Shown here: positions 1 to 6,719 of the stretch, one piece after another
Layout of the letters: each line of letters starts with the position of its first letter
How positions within the stretch are numbered: the first letter of the stretch is position 1
NCBI GenBank assembly: GCA_964579735.1
Contig: CAZOHH010000057.1
Location: 1 to 14,563, forward strand
Length of the DNA stretch: 14,563 bases
Reading direction: 5' to 3'
Origin: CAILLO01 sp964579735
GTDB lineage: Bacteria; Bacillota; Clostridia; Saccharofermentanales; UBA5734
The notes under the pieces: model-generated
What the model saw: the letters and a program-made list of their open reading frames with translations, nothing else
Told to the model about the DNA's origin: nothing
The model's database searches: none
Made by a program: the position numbers and the translations under genes

Positions 1-552
1 CCCTTCGCCCTGGATGCCTTCGTGTTCATCACCCATCGGAACAACCCCGTCGAGACGTTGACCTTGGCCCAGATCCAGGGGATTTACCAGAAAAGAATCA
101 CGAACTGGAAGGAAGTCGGAGGGTCGAACAAGTCGATCGTACCCTTCCAGCGGGAGGCCAACTCCGGAAGCCAGACCACGATGGAGCAGGTCGTGATGAA
201 GGGGACTGCCATGAGCAGCCCCGAGACCGTTACGGTCGTCGCCGGCATGGGAGCGCTCATCGAAGTCGTCGCGGAATACCGCAATGGGGCGGCGTCGATC
301 GGATACACCTTCGCGTACTACATCCAGAACCTGTATCGGAACGACGCCATCAAGGAACTCGCCGTCGAAGGCGTGGCCCCTACGTTCGAGCATATCCGCG
401 ACCGGTCCTACCCCTTCACGACCGCCTATTACGTCGTCGTCCGCAAGGGCGACACCGGCAAGGGCAGCATCGTCCGCGACTTCCTCCTTTCCGACGCCGG
501 ACAGAAAAGTGTGGCCCAGGCTGGATTCTGCCCGCTGCAGGAGGTGAAGTGA
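1..552 (+). CDS. PstS-like phosphate-type substrate-binding protein, 5' end cut off by window edge
   Basis: The reading frame is open from base 1, so the N-terminus, with any signal peptide and the first lobe, lies outside the window. 183 residues remain. They carry the features of the second half of PstS-family periplasmic or lipoprotein phosphate-binding proteins: a hinge strand followed by NPV, then LTLAQIQGIYQKRITNWKEVGG, where the NWK-VGG block is a family hallmark. The ligand-loop equivalent QREANSGSQTTME follows, and later a SIGYTFAYYI strand and a C-terminal DFLLSDAGQ helix typical of these proteins. A GTG at 22 is in frame but interrupts the conserved strand, so it is not the start. 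The gene is followed one base later by a membrane-protein gene, not by pstC, so a role in a standard Pst importer is not shown. It could be a PstS-like sensor or an orphan binding protein. The family assignment is firm and the ligand is inferred. Confidence 0.85.
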   Translation, partial: PFALDAFVFITHRNNPVETLTLAQIQGIYQKRITNWKEVGGSNKSIVPFQREANSGSQTTMEQVVMKGTAMSSPETVTVVAGMGALIEVVAEYRNGAASIGYTFAYYIQNLYRNDAIKELAVEGVAPTFEHIRDRSYPFTTAYYVVVRKGDTGKGSIVRDFLLSDAGQKSVAQAGFCPLQEVK

Positions 553-553
553 C

Positions 554-934
554 GTGGAAACGAAGAAGAGTCGGATCCTGCGGAGCCTCCTCTATACCGA
601 TGCGGTACTCGTGACCGGCATGCTCCTCGTGATGGTCCTGATGGTTCTTGCGAACTTCCGGACGCTGACCGGCATGCTGTCCGCTTCCACGCTGTACATC
701 CTGGCTGGAATCGCCTGCATCGGCGCTCTCTCCCTCACCGCCTGCGTGTTCCGTCGGCTCCACGCGATGCATGCCGTCGCGGCGGTCGGGCTGCTCCTTC
801 TGTACCTCTTCACGCAGAACTTCGCTTACGCCCTCCGATCACAGTCCCTGCTCCTTGCCATCCTCGTGCTGAACCCCATCGCGGTCTTCGTCCTCTCGGC
901 CTTCATCGACCGGGAGGAGAAGCGTGCCCCCTAG
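554..934 (+). CDS. small four-helix membrane protein, function unknown
   Basis: This 126-residue protein starts with GTG one base after the stop of the PstS-like gene, so the two are probably translationally coupled. The purine-rich end of the upstream gene (gaggtgaag) can serve as ribosome binding site. A short basic N-terminus (METKKSRILR) precedes four hydrophobic segments at about residues 12-34, 44-64, 70-88 and 97-117. The protein ends in a charged tail (DREEKRAP). No catalytic or binding motif is visible and I do not recognise the family. Its position between a phosphate-type binding protein and another small membrane protein suggests the three form one operon. It is not a PstA/PstC permease: it is too short and lacks the EAA loop. 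A real gene is likely because the frame is tightly spaced and has a coherent membrane topology. Confidence 0.7.
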   Translation: METKKSRILRSLLYTDAVLVTGMLLVMVLMVLANFRTLTGMLSASTLYILAGIACIGALSLTACVFRRLHAMHAVAAVGLLLLYLFTQNFAYALRSQSLLLAILVLNPIAVFVLSAFIDREEKRAP

Positions 935-945
935 GAGGTCCGCCC

Positions 946-1515
946 ATGCGCCCTGAAATGCCGGTCGTGCTCGCCTTCCTGCTCCTCGTCGCCTTCTCGC
1001 TGGCGGTGTTCGCCGTCCTTTGGCTCAAGCGGTTCAACGTGATCCGGCGGACCGCGCTCTGGTACTACCAGATCGGCTACTGGACGCTGATCGTCTTCGG
1101 CGTGGCCACGGCCCGCATCGTCAACGATGGCAACGCCAAATTCGAGCCGGCCTTGCTGGTCTGGGTCGCGCCCGGACTCCTGGTCGCCCTGGGCGTCTGG
1201 CTCTACTACCGGTTCGAAGGCAACGCGACCTATCTGCTCTACAACGTCGACAAGGGGCACGTCGACGCGCTGAACGAACTCGTCGGACGTCATATCCTCG
1301 ACGGCACCGGCCCCTGGGTCGTGAAAAGGGACTTGTCGCGGCTGGTCCTCACCTTGCGCAAAGGCGACAAGGCGCGGTCGAAGGAGATCCGGCGCGAGTT
1401 GAACGCCTATATCGCGACGAATGGGAAGCGGTCCGTGGTCGTCTGGCTCGGTGCATGCGGCTGGCTGGTCGTGGCAGTGGGCTGCGTGGCCCTGCTGGTC
1501 GCGGGCTCGGTCTAG
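946..1515 (+). CDS. membrane protein with soluble domain between TM3 and TM4, function unknown
   Basis: This 189-residue protein has a good ribosome binding site (taggaggt, about 8 bases before the ATG) and starts 11 bases after the preceding stop. Three hydrophobic segments lie near residues 6-28, 40-60 and 67-88. A soluble stretch of about 75 residues follows (about 90-165) with mixed charge and a basic patch (LRKGDKARSKEIRRELN). A final membrane helix at about 166-187 ends the chain. I do not recognise the family and no enzyme motif is visible. It appears to be the last gene of the operon that begins with the PstS-like protein: the following 144 bases are non-coding and the next gene has its own promoter-like sequence. 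Function cannot be assigned from the sequence. Confidence 0.72.
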   Translation: MRPEMPVVLAFLLLVAFSLAVFAVLWLKRFNVIRRTALWYYQIGYWTLIVFGVATARIVNDGNAKFEPALLVWVAPGLLVALGVWLYYRFEGNATYLLYNVDKGHVDALNELVGRHILDGTGPWVVKRDLSRLVLTLRKGDKARSKEIRRELNAYIATNGKRSVVVWLGACGWLVVAVGCVALLVAGSV

Positions 1516-1588
1516 GGGCGATGCTTGGCGGAAGCCTCCTCCATTTTGCATTCCATGTCATGAAATCGGACAAATACTGGTAAAACAC

Positions 1589-1617
1589 TTGAACCGTGCA
1601 GGCCCTCCGAATAAGAT
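1589..1617 (+). promoter_or_regulatory. candidate sigma-70-type promoter of the catabolic cluster
   Basis: TTGAAC (1589-1594) and TAAGAT (1612-1617) are separated by 17 bases, and each matches four of six consensus positions. Transcription would begin near 1624, about 36 bases before the ATG at 1660. This lies in the only sizeable gap (1516-1659) before the catabolic genes, and that gap is visibly more AT-rich than the coding DNA around it. The rest of the gap shows no convincing terminator for the upstream genes. The promoter is predicted by eye only. Confidence 0.4.
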
Positions 1618-1620
1618 GCA

Positions 1621-1641
1621 GATGGATACATCGAATCCATC
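1621..1641. repeat. 7-bp inverted repeat, operator-like, next to the predicted start of transcription
   Basis: GATGGAT (1621-1627) and ATCCATC (1635-1641) are perfect inverted arms separated by seven bases, which spaces the arm centres by 14 bases. The repeat sits immediately downstream of the candidate -10 box and before the ribosome binding site (gaggaggt, about 1648-1655). The position would suit repressor binding, or a small hairpin in the leader. It is short enough that chance cannot be excluded. Confidence 0.35.
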
Positions 1642-1659
1642 GACGCGAGGAGGTCCGGC

Positions 1660-2505
1660 ATGCAGATCGGCATCGTGACCCGCAGCTTCCCCGAGCTGGA
1701 CAACGCGCAGGCGGCCGCCTTCATGGCGGAGGTCGGTTTCACTTCGACCGAGCTTTGCCTGTCGCAGACCGATAGCCGCTACTGGGTCTACAACGGCCGT
1801 TCCGACGTCTCTGCGCTGACGGGGAGCCGGGTTCGCGCGATAGCAGATGTCTACCGCGGGCAGGGCATCCAGGTCTGCGCGCTGGGCGTCTTCACCAACC
1901 TGATCGAGGCCGACGAGAATGAGCGGAAGATGAACCTCGAATATTTCGAGCGGCACATGCAGTTCGCCGCGGAGGCGGGGATTCCGTTCGTCTCCACGGA
2001 GTGCGGCTTCGACCCGCAGAGCCGGGGCATCCGCGCCGACCTGTACGAATCCCGCTATGCCCTGCTGCTGGAATCCCTCGGCTGGCTCTGCGAGCGGGCG
2101 GAACGCATCGGCGTCACGGTCGCGCTCGAGCCCTGCGTGCTCGACGTCGTGCCCAGCGCGAAGCGGATGGCCGACACGATCCGCAAGGTCGGATCGCCCT
2201 GCCTGAAGGTGCTGCTTGACCCGGCCAACCTGATCGCGAACTCCTCGGAGAGGGATATGTTCGCCTACCTCGCGGAACACACCGCCTACTTCCACGGCAA
2301 GGACCGCAAGGTCGATGACGCCTACGGCCGCAATATCGGGGACGGGGAGATCGACTGGCCGCTTTTCTTCAGCCTGTACCACCGGTATTGCGAAGGGACC
2401 CCGTTCATCATCGAATACCCGCGCGCCGACAACTGCGCGGAGATCCTGCGGCGAACGCGCGCGTTCGACCTGCAGTCCGCACACTTACAAGGAGGGAATC
2501 CATGA
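1660..2505 (+). CDS. sugar phosphate isomerase/epimerase-like TIM-barrel protein
   Basis: This 281-residue protein belongs to the xylose-isomerase-like TIM-barrel superfamily (AP endonuclease 2 fold, COG1082 type), whose members isomerise, epimerise, dehydrate or eliminate sugars and polyols with a divalent metal. The start is set by a strong ribosome binding site (gaggaggt). The four metal-ligand positions are readable: Glu157 in VALEP, Asp187 in LLDPANL, His212 in YFHGKD and Glu252 in IIEYPR. The GDGEIDW block at about 227-233, also typical of the family, is present. Length is normal and there is no signal peptide, so it is cytoplasmic. It is the first gene of the cluster, lies behind the candidate promoter, and overlaps the next TIM-barrel gene by four bases (ATGA). 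The substrate is unknown. Pairing with Gfo/Idh/MocA oxidoreductases suggests it acts on an oxidised (keto) sugar or cyclitol. Confidence 0.88.
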   Translation: MQIGIVTRSFPELDNAQAAAFMAEVGFTSTELCLSQTDSRYWVYNGRSDVSALTGSRVRAIADVYRGQGIQVCALGVFTNLIEADENERKMNLEYFERHMQFAAEAGIPFVSTECGFDPQSRGIRADLYESRYALLLESLGWLCERAERIGVTVALEPCVLDVVPSAKRMADTIRKVGSPCLKVLLDPANLIANSSERDMFAYLAEHTAYFHGKDRKVDDAYGRNIGDGEIDWPLFFSLYHRYCEGTPFIIEYPRADNCAEILRRTRAFDLQSAHLQGGNP

Positions 2506-3299
2506 TCCAGCTGGGCGTCAACACGGTCCTCTTCAAGGCCTTCTCGTTCGCCGAGGCGGCGCGCGCGATCAAACTGGCCGGCTACGACGGCCTCGAGATC
2601 TCCGCGATCCAGGGGATGTGCGAGCACCTCGACCCCCTGGCCTACAAGGCCCAGGAGTCCTCCATCCGAGAGGCGCTGGCCGAGACGGGCCTGAAGCTCC
2701 TGTCCACCGAAGTGGCCTCCCTGGACGAAGACCGTCTGGAGCACGCCTTCGAGGCGGCGGCCGCCCTCGGCATCCCGGTGGTGAATGTCGGTCCCGGCGG
2801 GAAGAGCGGCGACGAAGCATCTCTCCTGGAGAGCGTCGACCGTCTGCAGCGGATGGCCGAGCGGGCCCGCGCCTACGGAGTGACGCTGTGCTGCAAGGCC
2901 CACGTCGGCAGCGCGGTCTTCGACACGCCGACAACGCTCAGGGCGATTTCCGCCATCCCCTCCACCGCCTTCGGGGTCGACATGGACCCGAGCCACATCC
3001 ATCGGGCCGGAGAGAACCCCGCCCAGGCCCTGGCGGCCGTGATCGCCCGTACGCGCCACATCCACATCCGCGACTGCCTCGGCCTCGGACCCGCACCGGG
3101 CGCGCCGGCGCTGCAGGCGTGCGGACGCGGCGACATCGACCTGTTCGCATACTTCGGGGCCATGGTCGCCGGCGGATACGACGGGCCGGTCTGCCTCGAG
3201 GTCATCGGACCGGAACTCGACCTGCAGCAGGCGACCGCGATCGCCGCCGAAAGCTATGGATACATGAACGCCTGCCTGAAGGTCCTGAAGGCCCGCTGA
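2502..3299 (+). CDS. second xylose-isomerase-like TIM-barrel protein, Lys at the usual first Glu ligand
   Basis: This 265-residue protein starts at an ATG that overlaps the preceding stop (ATGA) and follows a strong aaggaggg ribosome binding site. The frame stays open upstream, but nothing there resembles the family. The barrel begins MIQLGVNTVLF. The GYDGLEIS strand, VDMDPSH with Asp160 and Asp162, HIHIRD with His188, and CLEVIG with Glu233 match the superfamily core. At the strand where most relatives have a metal-binding Glu, the sequence is LCCKAHVGS, with Lys132 and His134. This places it in a K-x-H subgroup rather than the ordinary E-x-N/H type. It shows only superfamily-level similarity to the first barrel, so the two genes are not a recent duplication and probably catalyse different steps. 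It is cytoplasmic, with substrate unknown. Confidence 0.87.
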   Translation: MIQLGVNTVLFKAFSFAEAARAIKLAGYDGLEISAIQGMCEHLDPLAYKAQESSIREALAETGLKLLSTEVASLDEDRLEHAFEAAAALGIPVVNVGPGGKSGDEASLLESVDRLQRMAERARAYGVTLCCKAHVGSAVFDTPTTLRAISAIPSTAFGVDMDPSHIHRAGENPAQALAAVIARTRHIHIRDCLGLGPAPGAPALQACGRGDIDLFAYFGAMVAGGYDGPVCLEVIGPELDLQQATAIAAESYGYMNACLKVLKAR

Positions 3300-3334
3300 A
3301 GCGGACCGCCCCCCGACGATTGGAGGAGTCGCCC

Positions 3335-4723
3335 ATGAAAAAGCCCAACCTGCTCTTCTTCGGCATCGACAGCCTGCGCGCGGACCATATGAGCCTGCAC
3401 GGCTACCCGCTCCTGACCACCCCGCACATCGACCGGTACCTCGCGGATGGCGGCGTGGTCTTCGACCACTGCATCAGCCCCAGCATCCCCACGACGCCGG
3501 GCTATTCCTCCATGCTGACCGGGATGGACTGCTTCACGACCGACGTCGTCGCCCTGCGGCACCAGGGCGAGATCGCCCCGGGCGTGAAGACGCTGGCGGA
3601 GGTCCTGCGCGAGCAGGGCTACAACACCACCTGCGTCGGATTCCCCGGGAACGCGGCGTCGCGCGGCTTCGACAAGTACATCGAGTTCGAAGGATGGGGG
3701 AACTCCCCGGCGGACCAGCGGGCCCACAAGGCGGAAAACCTCAACGCAGTGGCCATCCCCGAACTCGACCGCCTGGCAGGGGAGGAGAAGCCCTTCCTCC
3801 TGTTCCTGCGCCACATGGATCCACATGCCCCTTATCGCCCTCCGGAGCCTTTCCACCGCCTCTTCTACCAGAAGGACGAGCTCGACCCGAACAACCACTC
3901 GCTCGACCCGGTCTACGGGTTCAAGCCCTTCTGCGACTTCCACGCATCGTGGTTCCCGGTGGGCTGCACCGACAAGGACTACGTCATCGCCCAGTACGAC
4001 GCCGAAGTGGCCTATATGGACACCTGCATCGGCATCCTGCTGGAGAAGCTCGAGGCCCTGGGCCTTGCGGAAGACACGGTCGTCGTGTTCACCTCCGACC
4101 ATGGCGAGACGCTGTACGACCATGAGTGCTGGTTCGACCACCACGGCCTCTACGAGTGCACGCTGACGGTGCCCTTCGCGGTCAAGTTCCCCGGACGCAC
4201 CCAGGCGGTCCGCATTCCCGACGTCTGCCAGCTCAAGGACGTCATGCCGACCCTCCTCGACCTGCTGGGCATCGACGCCGGCATCGCCTACGACGGGCGC
4301 AACCTCATGCCGCGCGCCCGGGGCGAAGCGGTGCCCCAGGAGTGCGAGATGTACATCACCGAATGCACCTGGATGCGAAAGCACGGCTGGCGCACGCCGG
4401 AGTGGAAGCTCATCGTCGCCTTGGAGCCGGACTTCCACTACAAGGTCCCGGTGGAGCTCTACAACCTGGTGAAGGATCCGCAGGAGTCCGTGAACCTCGT
4501 GGATTCCGAGCCGGAGACGGTCGCCTACCTGCGCGCCCGCATGGAGGCGCACATCGCAGCCCGCACCGCCGCGACGGGCCGCGTGAATCCCATGGACACC
4601 AACCTCGACTGGCACGGCAAGGGATGCGGTCCGTTCCAGACCTCGGACCAGGCGTACAACACCATGCACATCGGCGACCCCGATACGGCACGGCGGCTGC
4701 AGGCGGAGGCGAGGAAGAAGTGA
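3335..4723 (+). CDS. atypical sulfatase-fold hydrolase (alkaline phosphatase superfamily) with Thr at the nucleophile position
   Basis: This 462-residue protein has its start fixed by tggagga, five bases before the ATG. The frame is open about 340 codons further upstream, but that stretch is out-of-frame reading through the TIM-barrel genes. It has the sulfatase/alkaline-phosphatase order of motifs: LLFFGIDSLRADH (Asp12), the nucleophile block at about 50-63, RHMDPHAPY (His164), VVFTSDHGET (Asp255, His256), WFDHHGLYE (His269-His270) and FAVKFPG (Lys284). Where a formylglycine sulfatase has C/S-x-P-x-R, this one reads T53-T-P-G-Y57. The usual Cys/Ser is Thr and the usual Arg is Tyr, while P and the TG pair stay aligned. 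Thr is a nucleophile in other members of the superfamily, so activity on phosphate, phosphonate or sulfate esters without formylglycine is possible. No signal peptide is present. The following dehydrogenase start overlaps its stop (GTGA). Confidence 0.85.
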   Translation: MKKPNLLFFGIDSLRADHMSLHGYPLLTTPHIDRYLADGGVVFDHCISPSIPTTPGYSSMLTGMDCFTTDVVALRHQGEIAPGVKTLAEVLREQGYNTTCVGFPGNAASRGFDKYIEFEGWGNSPADQRAHKAENLNAVAIPELDRLAGEEKPFLLFLRHMDPHAPYRPPEPFHRLFYQKDELDPNNHSLDPVYGFKPFCDFHASWFPVGCTDKDYVIAQYDAEVAYMDTCIGILLEKLEALGLAEDTVVVFTSDHGETLYDHECWFDHHGLYECTLTVPFAVKFPGRTQAVRIPDVCQLKDVMPTLLDLLGIDAGIAYDGRNLMPRARGEAVPQECEMYITECTWMRKHGWRTPEWKLIVALEPDFHYKVPVELYNLVKDPQESVNLVDSEPETVAYLRARMEAHIAARTAATGRVNPMDTNLDWHGKGCGPFQTSDQAYNTMHIGDPDTARRLQAEARKK

Positions 4724-5730
4724 TCCGCGTCTGCATCGTCGGCCTCGGGCCGATCGGCAACACCCACGCCACGGTCTACAAGACGCTGCCCGAGGCGGAA
4801 CTCGTCGGCGTCTGCGACCGGATCGAGGAGCGGGCCCGCGCGGCCGGCGCCCAGTACGGATGCGCGTGGTACCTGGACGCGCAGCGCATGCTCGACGAAC
4901 TCCGGCCGGACCTGGTCAGCGTCGCCACCGGCGGCTTCGAGTACTCCAGCGACCACTACGAGCCGACGATGCAGTCTCTTCGGGCAGGTGCCCATGTCCT
5001 GTGCGAGAAGCCGATCTGCAACGACCTCGAGAAGGCGGAGGAGATGGTGCGCACGGCGCGCGAGCTGGACCGCTGCCTGGCCGTGGACCTGAACCATCGT
5101 TTCACGCCGGCCGCCCGCACCGCCAAGCAGTGGCAGCGCGAGGGTAGGCTGGGCGAACTGCTGTTCCTCAACATGAACCTCTGGATCGGGCGCTTCGGCG
5201 ACTTCGAGACGGAGTTCTATCACCTGAAGGCGTTGAACCCGCACAGCGTCGATTTCGTCCGGTATTTCGGAGGGGACGTCGACGAGGTCCAGTGCTTCGC
5301 CATGAAAGCCAGCGGACGCAACTTCTACTCGACGCAGTCGATGAACCTCCGTTTCGCGTGCGGCGCCGTTGGCCACATCACGAGCTCGTACGACATCCAG
5401 CGCGGGCACCCCATGGAGCGCTGCGAAGTGGCGGGCACGAACGGCCGGCTCCTGGTGGAGGACATGTGGCGCGAGGCGACGCTCTACCCGGCGGACTCCC
5501 CGATCAAACAGGTCTACACCAACCCGGTCTTCGGCGGATACGGACAGTTCCACGACACGTTCGCCGACCGGATCGCCACGTTCGTGCGCGAGGTCGGAGC
5601 CGGCGTGCGGCCGGAGGACGTGGATGGAAGCGGGCAGGACGGGCTCGAGGCCAGCCGGGTGATCCACGCCGCCATCGAGTCGATCCGCCGCGGCGGCCAA
5701 CCGGTGAAGGTCGCTGAGATCCACCACTGA
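4720..5730 (+). CDS. Gfo/Idh/MocA family NAD(P)-dependent oxidoreductase
   Basis: This 336-residue protein most likely starts at GTG 4720, overlapping the sulfatase-like stop. Translation then gives MIRVCIVGLGPIGNTH, with the Rossmann dinucleotide loop G8-x-G10-x-x-G13 at the correct distance from the N-terminus. The catalytic CEKP block is at Glu96-Lys97-Pro98, followed by AVDLNHRFTP, the characteristic second-lobe entry. A NPHSVDFVRYFGG segment (His175, Asp178) matches the active-site H-x-x-D of the family. The substrate-binding sheet domain occupies roughly 125-336. Members oxidise or reduce sugars, inositols and their derivatives with NAD(P). It lies between the sulfatase-like hydrolase and the regulator, and shares the unusual GNTH loop with the second dehydrogenase of this cluster, so the two are probably paralogues. 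It is cytoplasmic. Confidence 0.9.
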   Translation: MIRVCIVGLGPIGNTHATVYKTLPEAELVGVCDRIEERARAAGAQYGCAWYLDAQRMLDELRPDLVSVATGGFEYSSDHYEPTMQSLRAGAHVLCEKPICNDLEKAEEMVRTARELDRCLAVDLNHRFTPAARTAKQWQREGRLGELLFLNMNLWIGRFGDFETEFYHLKALNPHSVDFVRYFGGDVDEVQCFAMKASGRNFYSTQSMNLRFACGAVGHITSSYDIQRGHPMERCEVAGTNGRLLVEDMWREATLYPADSPIKQVYTNPVFGGYGQFHDTFADRIATFVREVGAGVRPEDVDGSGQDGLEASRVIHAAIESIRRGGQPVKVAEIHH

Positions 5731-5788
5731 TCCTGCATCGACAGGAGATGACCCAGCAACAAGTCGCTCGGAAAGGAGGGGATGGAGC

Positions 5789-6658
5789 ATGGGGACGAGA
5801 AACACGAAGGTACCGGAATACTTCGACTCGGAATCCTATCCGCTGCTGGTGCTGAAGGACGAGCACCACGGCAAGGTGGACCTGCATAGCCACGACTTCT
5901 TCGAGCTCGTCTACATCGACCACGGCGTCGCGCTGCACAGCCACGAAGGCAGCACGCAGATCCTGACCGCCGGGGACATGTTCGTCATCCTGCCGGGCGA
6001 GAAGCACAGCTACATCAACACCCACGACACCGACCTATACAACTGCCTGTTCCTGACCGAGGCGCTCGCAGGCCTGGAGGCGGACATCCTCGGCCTGAAG
6101 GAGCTGCACTGGCTGCTCTCCGGAAGGAAGACCACGGTCTTCGAGCGGGTGCACGCGGGACTCGCGGAGAGGCAGGAGATCGTCCTGATTCTCGAGCAGA
6201 TCGTCTGGGAGAAGCTCAACCAGCCCGTCGGGTGGGCCTTGAAGCTCAAGTCCCTGCTGCTGGCCCTGCTGGTGGTCTATGCCCGCCTCGGAAGCCACAA
6301 GCGGCTGAGCCAGGACAAAGCCAACCCGAACTACCGCCAGGTCCTCAAGGCGGTGGCCTTCATCGAGAAGAACTACCGGCTGGAGGTGTCGGCGGAAGCG
6401 GTGGCCGAAGATGCCGGTTTATCGGTCGGCTATCTCTCCCGTCAGTTCAAGGCCCTCGTCGGCACGTCCCCTTCGGAGTACGCGCGGAGCTTCCGGATCG
6501 CGAAGGCCGCCGAGCTCCTCCGCGAGGGGGATGGGAGCATCGCCGACATCGCGAGAGAGCTCGGATACGGGGATATCGCCCTGTTCTCCCGACAGTTCCG
6601 GCAGGTGACCGGGGTTTCACCGACCGCCTTCCGGAGCAACCAGACCGCAGGAACCTAG
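5789..6658 (+). CDS. AraC-family transcriptional regulator with N-terminal cupin domain
   Basis: This 289-residue protein has an aaaggagggg ribosome binding site seven bases before the ATG. Residues about 15-90 form a cupin-type sensing domain, visible as DLHSHDFFELVYIDHG (His33, His35, Glu39) and the PGEKHSY strand near residue 70. The C-terminal hundred residues hold two helix-turn-helix motifs. The first is LSVGYLSRQFKALVG and the second is IADIARELGYGDIALFSRQF, followed by the family signature GVSPTAFR. Proteins with this architecture sense a small sugar-like ligand and usually activate neighbouring transport and catabolic genes. The gene sits within the cluster on the same strand, 58 bases after the first dehydrogenase and 61 bases before the second. 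It therefore probably regulates its own cluster, perhaps from the gaps on either side and from the one before 1660. Confidence 0.92.
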   Translation: MGTRNTKVPEYFDSESYPLLVLKDEHHGKVDLHSHDFFELVYIDHGVALHSHEGSTQILTAGDMFVILPGEKHSYINTHDTDLYNCLFLTEALAGLEADILGLKELHWLLSGRKTTVFERVHAGLAERQEIVLILEQIVWEKLNQPVGWALKLKSLLLALLVVYARLGSHKRLSQDKANPNYRQVLKAVAFIEKNYRLEVSAEAVAEDAGLSVGYLSRQFKALVGTSPSEYARSFRIAKAAELLREGDGSIADIARELGYGDIALFSRQFRQVTGVSPTAFRSNQTAGT

Positions 6659-6719
6659 AGAAGAACTTGGAGCCGAACTAGAATACAGACAAGGACAAGA
6701 CAATACGGGAGGAATCGAC
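6659..6719 (+). promoter_or_regulatory. gap after the regulator with a possible activator-dependent promoter and strong RBS
   Basis: This 61-base gap is AT-richer than its surroundings. It contains TAGAAT (6679-6684), five of six matches to a -10 box, but no acceptable -35 box at 16-18 bases upstream. That pattern is common for promoters needing an AraC-type activator. A gggagga ribosome binding site follows before the ATG at 6720. The evidence is weak and read by eye. Confidence 0.25.

Noticed and set aside
1516..1545. Possible terminator after the membrane-protein gene
   Set aside because: The only stem (GCTT-AAGC) has four pairs and no U-run follows it.
2315..3334. 340-codon in-frame upstream extension of the sulfatase-like gene
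   Set aside because: The extension reads through both TIM-barrel genes in a wrong frame and is full of R, P and G. A ribosome binding site and the conserved N-terminus support the ATG at 3335.
3254..4669. 471-codon minus-strand open frame opposite the sulfatase-like gene
   Set aside because: Same reason: it is the mirror of a clear gene, with composition dominated by V, L, R, E, D and H repeats typical of antisense frames.
5731..5746. TCCTG-N6-CAGGA hairpin between the first dehydrogenase and the AraC gene
   Set aside because: Five pairs with no U-run; too weak to call a terminator or operator.
4525..5805. 426-codon minus-strand open frame opposite the first dehydrogenase
   Set aside because: Antisense to a gene with intact Rossmann and EKP motifs, and it has no motif of its own.
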